From assembly GCF_900108945.1 (NCBI RefSeq), contig NZ_FNYE01000054.1, forward strand, positions 1-43,792: a stretch of 43,792 bases of DNA, given 5' to 3'. The notes under the pieces were generated by a model. The model was not told the origin of the DNA and ran no database searches. It saw only the letters and a list, made by a program, of their open reading frames with translations. Of the stretch, positions 33,051-40,649 are shown piece by piece; position 1 is the first letter of the stretch; each line of letters opens with the position of its first letter. Source of the DNA: Paraburkholderia diazotrophica. Lineage in GTDB: Bacteria; Pseudomonadota; Gammaproteobacteria; Burkholderiales; Burkholderiaceae. The position numbers and the translations under genes are program-made.

Positions 33051-33791
33051 TCAGGGATTAGATGCTGCCGATTGTACTGCATTGTGCGCTGCGATCGCCT
33101 TGGCGGCGCCCAACAGCGACGCAACTATACCATCGGATTTTATGGTTTGAACAGATTCGCCGTGATTGTAGCCATACGGGACGGTCAGCGTCGCCATGCC
33201 GGCCGCGCGGCCCGCGAACGCGTCGTTCTGTGAATCGCCGATTGCGATGGCCGCTTTCGGCTCGACGCCCAGCGCTTCGCAGGCGGTGAGCATCGGCAGC
33301 GGATCGGGCTTTTTCGCCGCGACGCTGTCGCCGCCCAGCACGACGCCGAAGTAGCGCAGCAGACCATATCGCTCGAGCAGTTGCGTCGCGAAGCGATGCG
33401 GCTTGTTGGTCACGCACGCGAGCTTGAGGCCCGCGTCGCGCAACGCGATAAGGCCCGCCTCGACATCGGGATAGAGCCGCGTGTGCAGACCATTGATCTT
33501 CTCGTACTCCTCCTGATAGATCGCGAGCGCCTCGTCGAAACGCGACTGCGCCAGCTCCGTCTCGAAGCGCGGCGCGAGCACGCTGCGAATCAGATGCTCG
33601 GAGCCCTTGCCGACATAATCGATCACTTCCTCGCGCGTGGTTTCTTCGGCGTCGAATTGCGCGAGCATGCCGTTCAGCGACGCCGTGAAGTCGTCGGCTG
33701 TATCGACCATCGTGCCGTCGAGGTCGACGATGGCCGCCTTCAGCTTGCCGGCCGGGAACGCGGGGGCGGGGTAGCGGGACGTCGCGTCCAT
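33051..33791 (-). CDS. gph: Phosphoglycolate phosphatase (HAD family)
   Basis: 246 aa. Motif I IVDLDGTMVDT (nucleophile Asp23, acid Asp25), motif II CVTNKPHRF, motif III Lys in AAKKPDPLPM, motif IV IAIGDSQNDAFAGRAAG. The alpha-helical cap has the substrate-specific YVGKGSEHLIR. It dephosphorylates 2-phosphoglycolate. It starts 1 base after the rpe stop, and rpe-gph-trpEGDC is a common gene order, so the genes probably share transcription. Confidence 0.92.
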   Translation of the reverse strand: MDATSRYPAPAFPAGKLKAAIVDLDGTMVDTADDFTASLNGMLAQFDAEETTREEVIDYVGKGSEHLIRSVLAPRFETELAQSRFDEALAIYQEEYEKINGLHTRLYPDVEAGLIALRDAGLKLACVTNKPHRFATQLLERYGLLRYFGVVLGGDSVAAKKPDPLPMLTACEALGVEPKAAIAIGDSQNDAFAGRAAGMATLTVPYGYNHGESVQTIKSDGIVASLLGAAKAIAAHNAVQSAASNP

Positions 33792-33792
33792 G

Positions 33793-34476
33793 TCAGCGCC
33801 CGACGGAAGCCAGCGCGCCGCGCATCTGGTCGATCACCGACTTGTAGTCGGGCTTGCCGAAGATCGCCGAGCCCGCGACGAACGTGTCCGCGCCAGCGGC
33901 TGCGATTTCCGCGATGTTGTCGACTTTCACGCCGCCGTCCACCTCGAGATGAATCTCGCGGCCGGTCCTTTCCTTGTAGGCGTCGATGCGCGCGCGCGCT
34001 TCGCGCAGCTTGTTCAGCGCCTCGGGAATGAACGACTGTCCGCCGAAGCCCGGATTCACCGACATGATCAGCACCAGGTCCAGTTTGTCCATCACGTGGT
34101 CGATGTAGTTCAGCGGCGTGGCGGGATTGAACACGAGGCCGGCCTTGCAGCCATGGTCCCTGATCAGCGACAGCGTGCGGTCGATGTGATCCGAGCCTTC
34201 CGGATGAAAGCTGATCACGTTCGCGCCGGCCTTCGCGAAATCGGGCACGATGCGATCGACGGGGCGCACCATCAGATGCACGTCGATGGGAACCTGCACG
34301 TGCGGGCGGATCGCTTCGCACACGAGCGGGCCGATCGTCAGGTTCGGCACGTAGTGGTTGTCCATCACGTCGAAGTGAATCCAGTCGGCGCCGGCGGCGA
34401 CGACGTTGCGAACTTCTTCCCCGAGCCGTGCGAAATCGGCGGACAGGATGCTGGGAGCGATGCGGAATTGGGTCAT
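33793..34476 (-). CDS. rpe: Ribulose-phosphate 3-epimerase
   Basis: 227 aa TIM-barrel enzyme. IAPSILSADFARLGEE (start), WIHFDVMDNHYVPNLTIGP (metal His/Asp), VDVHLMVRP written here as IDVHLMVRPVD, VNPGFGGQSFIP and VDGGVKVDNI (catalytic Asp) are all present. It interconverts ribulose- and xylulose-5-phosphate in the pentose phosphate/Calvin routes. It is first gene of the minus-strand rpe-gph-trp run; apaG is divergent, 296 bases away. Confidence 0.96.
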   Translation of the reverse strand: MTQFRIAPSILSADFARLGEEVRNVVAAGADWIHFDVMDNHYVPNLTIGPLVCEAIRPHVQVPIDVHLMVRPVDRIVPDFAKAGANVISFHPEGSDHIDRTLSLIRDHGCKAGLVFNPATPLNYIDHVMDKLDLVLIMSVNPGFGGQSFIPEALNKLREARARIDAYKERTGREIHLEVDGGVKVDNIAEIAAAGADTFVAGSAIFGKPDYKSVIDQMRGALASVGR

Positions 34477-34772
34477 GGCTGTCGGGAGGGCGGAGACGGA
34501 AAGCCGTTATTTTAGCGCCGCCACGCGCGCTGCGGCCTTCGGCGAGACGCGATGGCGGGGTCGCTGGCCGTGCCGCTCGATGGCCTGTCGGTCACCTGTC
34601 TCCGCCTTGTCCGTTCAGCAGACGCGGTTGCGAGCGTGCGCGGCATGAAGCAGAATGCCAAACCATGTCAATGCCTCTGCGGGCGCGCCGCGATCAGCGC
34701 ACGAGCCGCCTGCAGACGGTCTCGCGCGGTCGATAGCCCGCGTTGGTCACCATCGGAATCAGGCGAATCAGC

Positions 34773-35147
34773 ATGAGCCAGTACGAATTTAGCGTCTCTT
34801 CCCAAGTCCGATACATCTCCGAAGAGTCGGACCCGGAGCATCGAAAGTACGCGTTCGCCTATACGCTGAGTATTCGCAACACCGGCCAGGTGACGGCGCA
34901 ATTGATCGCGCGCCACTGGATCATCACGGATAGCGAAAATCGCGTTCAGGAAGTGAAAGGGCTGGGCGTCGTCGGACATCAGCCGCTGCTGAAGCCCGGC
35001 GAGCAGTTCGAATACACGAGCTATGCGGTGATCGCGACGCCCGTCGGTACCATGCGCGGGGAGTATTTCTGCGTTGCCGAGGATGGCGAGCGCTGGGAAG
35101 CGCCCGTGCCGGAATTCGTTTTGCGCATGCCGCGCACGCTGCATTGA
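34773..35147 (+). CDS. apaG: ApaG domain protein
   Basis: 124 aa from the ATG at 34773. A fibronectin-III-like single domain with the ApaG motifs: YAFAYTLSIRNTG, IARHWIITDSENRVQEVKG, GVVGHQPLLKPGEQFEYTS and GTMRGEYFCVAEDG. Its length is as in E. coli ApaG (125 aa). Function is not firmly established in bacteria; the domain is also found in F-box proteins and can bind pyrophosphate. The gene stands alone here, not with apaH or ksgA as in enteric bacteria. Confidence 0.95.
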   Translation: MSQYEFSVSSQVRYISEESDPEHRKYAFAYTLSIRNTGQVTAQLIARHWIITDSENRVQEVKGLGVVGHQPLLKPGEQFEYTSYAVIATPVGTMRGEYFCVAEDGERWEAPVPEFVLRMPRTLH

Positions 35148-35171
35148 ACGGAACGCGCCACGCGCGTTCTG

Positions 35172-35345
35172 TCAGCGACGCGGTTGTTGTTGCTGCGGCG
35201 GGACCGGTTTCGTGTCCTGCTTCTGGTGTGCGGCTTTCTTCTTGCCGGACGCCGTCCACACAACGATGAAAATCAGCAGGAAGAGCGCAAGGAGCGACTC
35301 CAGCGCGAAGATGAGCATCGGGTATTCGTCGAACAGATCAGACAT
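35172..35345 (-). CDS. 57-aa single-pass membrane protein, unknown function
   Basis: One strong membrane segment (MLIFALESLLALFLLIFIVVW, split: about residues 10-30) followed by a basic cytoplasmic part (GKKKAAHQKQ) and a Pro/Gln tail (PVPPQQQQPRR). The start at 35345 is the first ATG in front of the hydrophobic stretch, with GGAAA upstream. It converges on apaG (24 bases between stops) and is divergent from mltA. No family recognised; the codon bias and clear TM support a real gene. Confidence 0.6.
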   Translation of the reverse strand: MSDLFDEYPMLIFALESLLALFLLIFIVVWTASGKKKAAHQKQDTKPVPPQQQQPRR

Positions 35346-35373
35346 GGCAGTTTCCATCAAGAACAATCATTGT

Positions 35374-36498
35374 ATGCGCTTTGCCCGCCGGGCCGTCGCC
35401 TGGGCGGGGGCACTGTCGGTTGCCGTATTGCTGGCGTCGTGCGGGGGAGGCGGCGCGCTGCGGCCATCCGTTTCACCGCCGACTGGCGCCGCGGTCATCC
35501 CCGGACAGCTAGCCGCCCAGCGACTGACGGCCGTTGCGTGGCGACAGGTGCCGGGCTGGCAGGACGATTCGCTAATCGGCGCTGCGGCGGCGCTGCGGCA
35601 GAACTGCGTACGACTTGCGAGCCAGCCGACGTGGCGGCGCGCATGCGCGGCGGCGTTGCTGCTGGATGACCTCGACGTGGCCAGCGCGCGCGCTTTCTTC
35701 GAAACCTACTTCACGCCGTTTCAGTTCGCCAATACCGACGGGACGCTGGACGGCCTCGTGACAGGCTACTACGAGCCGCTGCTGCGCGGTTCGCGCGTGC
35801 GTCATGGCGTGTATCAGACTGCCTTGTACCGTTGGCCTTCGGCGTATCGTCCGGGCACTCCTCTGCCGGCGCGCGCTCAACTCGAGCGCTCGGGCGTGCT
35901 GAACGGCAACGAGCTGGTCTGGGTGGACGACCCCATCGAGGCGTTCTTCCTGCAGGTTCAGGGCTCGGGACGCATCGTGATGGAAGACGGCAGCGTGATG
36001 CGCGTCGGCTTCGGCGGAACGAACAACCAGCCGTACAAGTCGATTGGCCGCTGGCTGCTTGACCAACGCGAACTCACGCCCGCACAGGCGACCATGCAAG
36101 GCATCAAGGGCTGGGCTCGCGCGAACCCGACGCGTGTCGATGCGTTGCTCGATACGAACCCGCGCTTCGTATTTTTCCGCGAGATGCCGTCGAACGAGCC
36201 GACGCTGTCGGGCGGCGCCGATGGTCCGATTGGCGCGCTAGGCGTGCCGCTGACACCCGAGCGGTCGATTGCCGTCGATCCTTCGTCGATTCCGCTCGGC
36301 ACGCCGGTGTTCTTGCAGACGACGCGTCCGATGACCAATGCGCCGATGAATCGCCTGGTGTTCGCGCAGGATACGGGCACGGCGATCAAGGGCGGCGTGC
36401 GCGCCGACTACTTCTGGGGACTCGGCGATGAAGCCGGCGATCTGGCGGGGAAGATGAAACAGGCCGGACGGATGTGGCTGCTGCTGCCTAATTCGTGA
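35374..36498 (+). CDS. mltA: Membrane-bound lytic murein transglycosylase A (MltA)
   Basis: 374 aa from the ATG at 35374, giving a lipoprotein signal MRFARRAVAWAG...VAVLLASC with lipobox LASC at about 20-23. An ATG at 35344 is the alternative but would overlap the opposite gene's start. The MltA domain includes LVTGYYEPLLRGSR, VWVDDPIEAFFLQVQGSG and FVFFREM. The 3D domain includes GVPLTPERSIAVDPSSIPLG and FAQDTGTAIKGGVRADYFWG with the catalytic Asp. It cleaves peptidoglycan with 1,6-anhydro formation, anchored in the outer membrane. No ribosome binding site stands out. A strong terminator follows. Confidence 0.9.
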   Translation: MRFARRAVAWAGALSVAVLLASCGGGGALRPSVSPPTGAAVIPGQLAAQRLTAVAWRQVPGWQDDSLIGAAAALRQNCVRLASQPTWRRACAAALLLDDLDVASARAFFETYFTPFQFANTDGTLDGLVTGYYEPLLRGSRVRHGVYQTALYRWPSAYRPGTPLPARAQLERSGVLNGNELVWVDDPIEAFFLQVQGSGRIVMEDGSVMRVGFGGTNNQPYKSIGRWLLDQRELTPAQATMQGIKGWARANPTRVDALLDTNPRFVFFREMPSNEPTLSGGADGPIGALGVPLTPERSIAVDPSSIPLGTPVFLQTTRPMTNAPMNRLVFAQDTGTAIKGGVRADYFWGLGDEAGDLAGKMKQAGRMWLLLPNS

Positions 36499-36554
36499 GC
36501 TTTGTTCTTCTGTTGAGCTTCGGTTTTTGCTCTTGAGGTTTTTGCCGATGAACG

Positions 36555-36595
36555 GCCCGACGGCGGCTCATGTGTTCCGCCGTCGGGCTTTTCTT
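36555..36595 (+). terminator. Rho-independent terminator of mltA, shared with paaK
   Basis: Perfect 12-bp stem GCCCGACGGCGG / CCGCCGTCGGGC with a 10-base loop, then TTTTCTT. It lies between the convergent mltA and paaK. Confidence 0.9.
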
Positions 36596-36628
36596 ATGCG
36601 CTTTGCTTGCGCACGGAAACGTCGACGG

Positions 36629-37933
36629 TCAAGCGCCTGCTTTGCGCTTGTCCACCACACGACGCGCCTTGCCCACCGAGCGCTCGATGCCATTGACAGC
36701 CAGTACGACGACATTCGCGGTGACGCCGATCATCGCCTTGATGTCATACGCGAGCGCCTGTTTCGCAGCGCTCAACGCGGCTGTATCCGGTGCGGTCTCC
36801 GGACACGGTTCGACGTTCAGCGTCATCACGTCGAGCGGGCCTTCCTTGGTCAGCACGATCTGATAGTGCGGCGCCAGCGCGCGCTGCTTCAGCAGAAGCT
36901 CTTCGATCTGCGTTGGGAACACATTGACGCCGCGGATGATCATCATGTCGTCCGAGCGGCCCGTGATCTTTTCCATACGACGCATCGTGCGCGCGGTGCC
37001 TGGCAGCAGACGCGTCAGGTCGCGTGTGCGATAACGGATGATGGGCAGTGCTTCCTTCGTCAGCGACGTGAACACGAGTTCGCCAAGCTCGCCGTCCGGC
37101 AGCACTTCGCCCGTCTCGGGATTGATGATCTCCGGATAGAAGTGGTCTTCCCAGATCGTCGGACCGTCTTTGGTCTCGACGCATTCCGACGCCACGCCCG
37201 GCCCCATCACTTCGGACAGACCGTAGATGTCCACTGCGTCGATACCCATCCGCTCTTCGATCGCGAGGCGCATATCGTTAGTCCACGGTTCCGCGCCGAA
37301 GATGCCGATGCGCAGCGAGCACTCCCTGGGATCGACGCCCTGGCGCTCCAATTCGTCGGCGATCGACAGCATGTAGCTCGGCGTCACCATGATGATGTCG
37401 GGGCGGAAATCCTGGATCAGTTGCACCTGCTTCTCGGTTTGCCCGCCGCCGAACGGAATCACCGTCAGGCCCGCGCGCTCGGCGCCATAGTGAGCGCCGA
37501 GGCCGCCCGTGAAGAGGCCGTAGCCGTAGCTCACATGCACCTTGTCGCCGCGCCGCGCGCCCGCAGCGCGAATCGAGCGCGCGACGAGATTGGCCCAGTT
37601 GTCGATGTCGCGCGCGGTATAGCCGACGACAGTCGGCTTGCCTGTCGTACCCGACGACGCGTGAATTCGCGAAATCTGGTCCTGCGGCACGGCGAAGAGG
37701 CCGAACGGATAGTTGTCGCGCAGATCCTTCTTCGTGGTGAACGGGAAACGCGACAGGTCGGAAAGCGAATTCAGCTCTGATGGATGTACGCCTGCTTCAT
37801 CGAACTTGCGACGATAGACGGGCGAATTTTCATACGCATGCGTGAGCGACCATTTCAGCCGTTCGAGCTGGAGTGCAGCGAGCTCGTCGCGGCTCGCCTT
37901 TTCGATCGGGTCGAGCGGGAGCGAGGTAGTCAT
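36629..37933 (-). CDS. paaK: Phenylacetate-CoA ligase
   Basis: 434 aa. An AMP-binding adenylate-forming enzyme with P-loop SSGTTGKPTVVGYT, the YGLFTGGLGAHYGAE segment, DIYGLSEVMGPGVASEC, YRTRDLTRLL and C-terminal VNVFPTQIEELLL. This is the PaaK group by length and motifs. It activates phenylacetate to phenylacetyl-CoA in the cytoplasm. AGGAG is 7 bases before the start. It is the last gene of the minus-strand paaN-thiolase-paaG-paaI-paaK run, 77 bases after paaI. Confidence 0.94.
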   Translation of the reverse strand: MTTSLPLDPIEKASRDELAALQLERLKWSLTHAYENSPVYRRKFDEAGVHPSELNSLSDLSRFPFTTKKDLRDNYPFGLFAVPQDQISRIHASSGTTGKPTVVGYTARDIDNWANLVARSIRAAGARRGDKVHVSYGYGLFTGGLGAHYGAERAGLTVIPFGGGQTEKQVQLIQDFRPDIIMVTPSYMLSIADELERQGVDPRECSLRIGIFGAEPWTNDMRLAIEERMGIDAVDIYGLSEVMGPGVASECVETKDGPTIWEDHFYPEIINPETGEVLPDGELGELVFTSLTKEALPIIRYRTRDLTRLLPGTARTMRRMEKITGRSDDMMIIRGVNVFPTQIEELLLKQRALAPHYQIVLTKEGPLDVMTLNVEPCPETAPDTAALSAAKQALAYDIKAMIGVTANVVVLAVNGIERSVGKARRVVDKRKAGA

Positions 37934-38010
37934 CGGGTGTCTCCTTTCTTTCAGAATAGGTTGCCGCGCGAGAGGCGGAGCAGTGATTTGTGGCGCGATC
38001 GGGCGCCCCG

Positions 38011-38472
38011 TCAGTTGTCGATGGGAATCACCGTGCCTTTGATCTGCGCGGACTTGCCGCGAAACATCGCAACGGTCTCGTTTGCTCGATTCGTGACACG
38101 AATGTCATAGATGCCGCTGCGGCCGCTCAATGTCTGCTCGACCGCTTCCGCTGTGAGGACGTCGCCGCCTTGCACCGGCCGCAGAAACTCGATCGAGCAG
38201 CCCGCAGCGACGGTGCTGATGTTGTACGAGTTGCAGGCGAAGGCGAACGCCGTATCGGCGAGCGTGAATATCAGTCCGCCGTGACAGATCTGATGCCCGT
38301 TCAAAAACTCGGGCCGCACGCTCATGCGCATGCGCGCGTAGCCTGCGCGTACCTCGACAAGTTCGATGCCGAGCGCCTGGCTGCAGGCGTCCTTGGCGTA
38401 CATGGCGTCGGTGGTTGCGCGGGCGAGTTCGTCGGGCGTCATCGTGTTGCTCGGGTCAGGTTGCGTGGACAT
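38011..38472 (-). CDS. paaI: Phenylacetyl-CoA thioesterase PaaI (hotdog fold)
   Basis: 153 aa from the ATG at 38472. The hotdog core has GHQICHGGLIFTLADTAFAF with catalytic Asp73, plus CSIEFLRPVQGGD and AEAVEQTLSGRSGIYDIRV. In the paa pathway it hydrolyses CoA esters of ring-hydroxylated or stalled intermediates and so frees CoA. It starts 1 base after the paaG stop; the two are certainly co-transcribed. Confidence 0.94.
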   Translation of the reverse strand: MSTQPDPSNTMTPDELARATTDAMYAKDACSQALGIELVEVRAGYARMRMSVRPEFLNGHQICHGGLIFTLADTAFAFACNSYNISTVAAGCSIEFLRPVQGGDVLTAEAVEQTLSGRSGIYDIRVTNRANETVAMFRGKSAQIKGTVIPIDN

Positions 38473-38473
38473 G

Positions 38474-39265
38474 TCAGCGGCCCTCGAAGCGCGGCGCGCG
38501 TTTTTCGATGAATGCGCGGACGCCTTCCTCGTAGTCATGCGATGCGCCCAGTTCGCGCTGCATGTCGCGTTCGAGATCGAGTTGCTGATCGAGTGTTTGG
38601 GTCGCGCTTGCCCGCATGGCCTGCTTGATCGCCGCGATGGCACGCGTCGGCTGCTGCGCGAGTTGCGCCGCCAGTCTGGCTGCCGTGCTTTGCAGGTTGG
38701 CATCGTCGACGGCTTGCCAGATGAGACCCCAGCTTTCCGCCTTTTCCGCGCTGAGCTTGTCGCCGGTGATCGCGAGACCCAGCGCACGCGCCATGCCGAC
38801 GCGTTGCGGCAGGAACCACGTGCCGCCGGAATCGGGCACCAGGCCGATTTTCACGAATGCCTGAATGAAGCTCGCCGAGCGCGCGGCCAGCACGAGGTCG
38901 CACGCCAACGCGAGATTCGCGCCGGCACCTGCCGCCGTGCCGTTCACGGCCGCGATCACCGGCAGCGGAAGGGCTTGCAAGCGGCGGATCAACGGATTGA
39001 AGTGCTTGTCGATCAGGTCGCCCAAGTCGGTCATTGCGCCTGGCGTGAAGTCGAGATCGGCGAGATCCTGGCCGGCGCAGAAGCCACGGCCCGCGCCCGT
39101 AAGCACGAGCGCGCGGGCGCCTGCCGCTTCGACTTCTTTCAGCGCCGCGCCCAGCTCCTGATGCATCGCGCGTGTGAAGCTGTTCAGCTTGTCGGGACGG
39201 TTCAGCGTCACAGTGGCGACGCGCGTGGCCGCGTCGATGTCTACGCGGATCGCTTCATAGGGCAT
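38474..39265 (-). CDS. paaG: 1,2-epoxyphenylacetyl-CoA isomerase PaaG (crotonase family)
   Basis: 263 aa from the ATG at 39265. The oxyanion segments are GAGRGFCAGQDLADLD and VNGTAAGAGANLALACDLVLAA. The carboxylate-bearing stretch GLVPDSGGTWFLPQRVG has Asp in the PaaG position instead of the hydratase Glu. E. coli PaaG has the same length and the same motifs. It isomerises the ring epoxide to the oxepin-CoA and later shifts a double bond. It lies 43 bases after the thiolase. Confidence 0.94.
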   Translation of the reverse strand: MPYEAIRVDIDAATRVATVTLNRPDKLNSFTRAMHQELGAALKEVEAAGARALVLTGAGRGFCAGQDLADLDFTPGAMTDLGDLIDKHFNPLIRRLQALPLPVIAAVNGTAAGAGANLALACDLVLAARSASFIQAFVKIGLVPDSGGTWFLPQRVGMARALGLAITGDKLSAEKAESWGLIWQAVDDANLQSTAARLAAQLAQQPTRAIAAIKQAMRASATQTLDQQLDLERDMQRELGASHDYEEGVRAFIEKRAPRFEGR

Positions 39266-39308
39266 CGGTTGTCTCCTCGTCTCCATACGGAATTCAGTGT
39301 CGCGCCGT

Positions 39309-40511
39309 TCAGACGCGCTCGATGGCGAGCGCGATGCCCTGGCCGACGCCAATACACATCGTGCACAGTGCAAAACGTCCATTGATGCGCTCGAGCTGAT
39401 ACAGCGCCGTCGTGATCAGACGCGCACCGGACGCGCCGAGCGGATGGCCAAGCGCAATGGCGCCGCCATTCGGATTCACACGCGGGTCGTCGTCAGGCAC
39501 GCCGAGCTGGCGCAGAACGGCAAGGCCTTGCGACGCGAACGCTTCATTGAGTTCGATGACGTCGAACTGGTCGAGCATCATGTCGAGCTGCTTCAGGAGC
39601 TTTTGCGTGGCGGGCGCGGGGCCGATTCCCATGATGCGCGGCTCGACGCCGGCCGTTGCCATGCCGAGCACGCGGGCGCGGCGACGCAGACCATATTGGT
39701 CTGCGGTGGCCTGATTGGCGAGCAGCAGCGCGCATGCGCCGTCGTTGACACCCGATGCATTGCCCGCCGTCACCGATCCGTCCGGGCGCACGACGCCCTT
39801 CAGCTTGCCGAGCGCTTCGAGTGACGTTTCGCGCGGATGCTCGTCGAGTGTCACGCGAACCGGCTCGCCTTTTTTCTGCGGAATCTCAACGGCGACGATT
39901 TCCTGTGTGAGCGTACCGTCGCGTTGCGCGCGGGCGGCCTTCTGCTGGCTGCGCAGCGCGAACGCGTCCTGGTCGGCGCGACTCACGTTGAAGTCGACCG
40001 CGACATTTTCGGCTGTCTCGGGCATCGAGTCGACGCCGTAGGCGTGCTTCATCTGGGCATTGACGAAGCGCCAGCCAATGGTCGTGTCATAGATTTCGGA
40101 TTGCCGCGAAAACGCGGACGTTGCCTTACCCATCACGAACGGCGCGCGTGTCATGCTTTCCACGCCGCCTGCGATCATCAAGTGCGCTTCGCCGGTTTTG
40201 ATGGTGCGGGCTGCCGTACCGACTGCGTCCATCCCCGATCCGCACAGACGGTTGATCGTCGCGCCGGGTGCACCCGGCGGCAGTCCTGCGAGCAGCGCCG
40301 ACATGCGTGCGACGTTGCGGTTGTCTTCGCCCGCCTGATTCGCGCAGCCGTAGATCACGTCGTCGAGCGCGCGCCAGTCCACGCCCGGGTTGCGTTCGAT
40401 CAGCGCCTTGATCGGAACGGCGCCGAGGTCGTCGGCCCGGACGTCTTTGAGGGCGCCGCCATAGCGGCCGAAGGGAGTGCGGATCGCGTCACAGATAAAG
40501 GCGTCAGTCAT
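39309..40511 (-). CDS. paaJ: 3-oxoadipyl-CoA/3-oxo-5,6-dehydrosuberyl-CoA thiolase
   Basis: 400 aa from the ATG at 40511 (AGGAA upstream). The acyl-enzyme cysteine is Cys90 (INRLCGSGMDAV), the catalytic His lies in GGAIALGHPLGASGAR and the second Cys in CTMCIGVGQG. Motifs and length match PaaJ/PcaF. It carries out the thiolytic steps that yield acetyl-CoA and succinyl-CoA. The same protein is called PcaF when it serves protocatechuate breakdown; the paa neighbours favour PaaJ. It lies 138 bases after paaN. Confidence 0.93.
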   Translation of the reverse strand: MTDAFICDAIRTPFGRYGGALKDVRADDLGAVPIKALIERNPGVDWRALDDVIYGCANQAGEDNRNVARMSALLAGLPPGAPGATINRLCGSGMDAVGTAARTIKTGEAHLMIAGGVESMTRAPFVMGKATSAFSRQSEIYDTTIGWRFVNAQMKHAYGVDSMPETAENVAVDFNVSRADQDAFALRSQQKAARAQRDGTLTQEIVAVEIPQKKGEPVRVTLDEHPRETSLEALGKLKGVVRPDGSVTAGNASGVNDGACALLLANQATADQYGLRRRARVLGMATAGVEPRIMGIGPAPATQKLLKQLDMMLDQFDVIELNEAFASQGLAVLRQLGVPDDDPRVNPNGGAIALGHPLGASGARLITTALYQLERINGRFALCTMCIGVGQGIALAIERV

Positions 40512-40649
40512 TTCGGAGTTCCTGCGAAGAGGGGCCGGCACGAAGACCGGCCCGTGGACTGCATGTTAGTGCGACGTTTGGTGCGCGATCAGTCGGCCTG
40601 AAGTCATAGGCCAAAACGTCGGTCAAACGTCCTATATCGTTCGGCCGAC

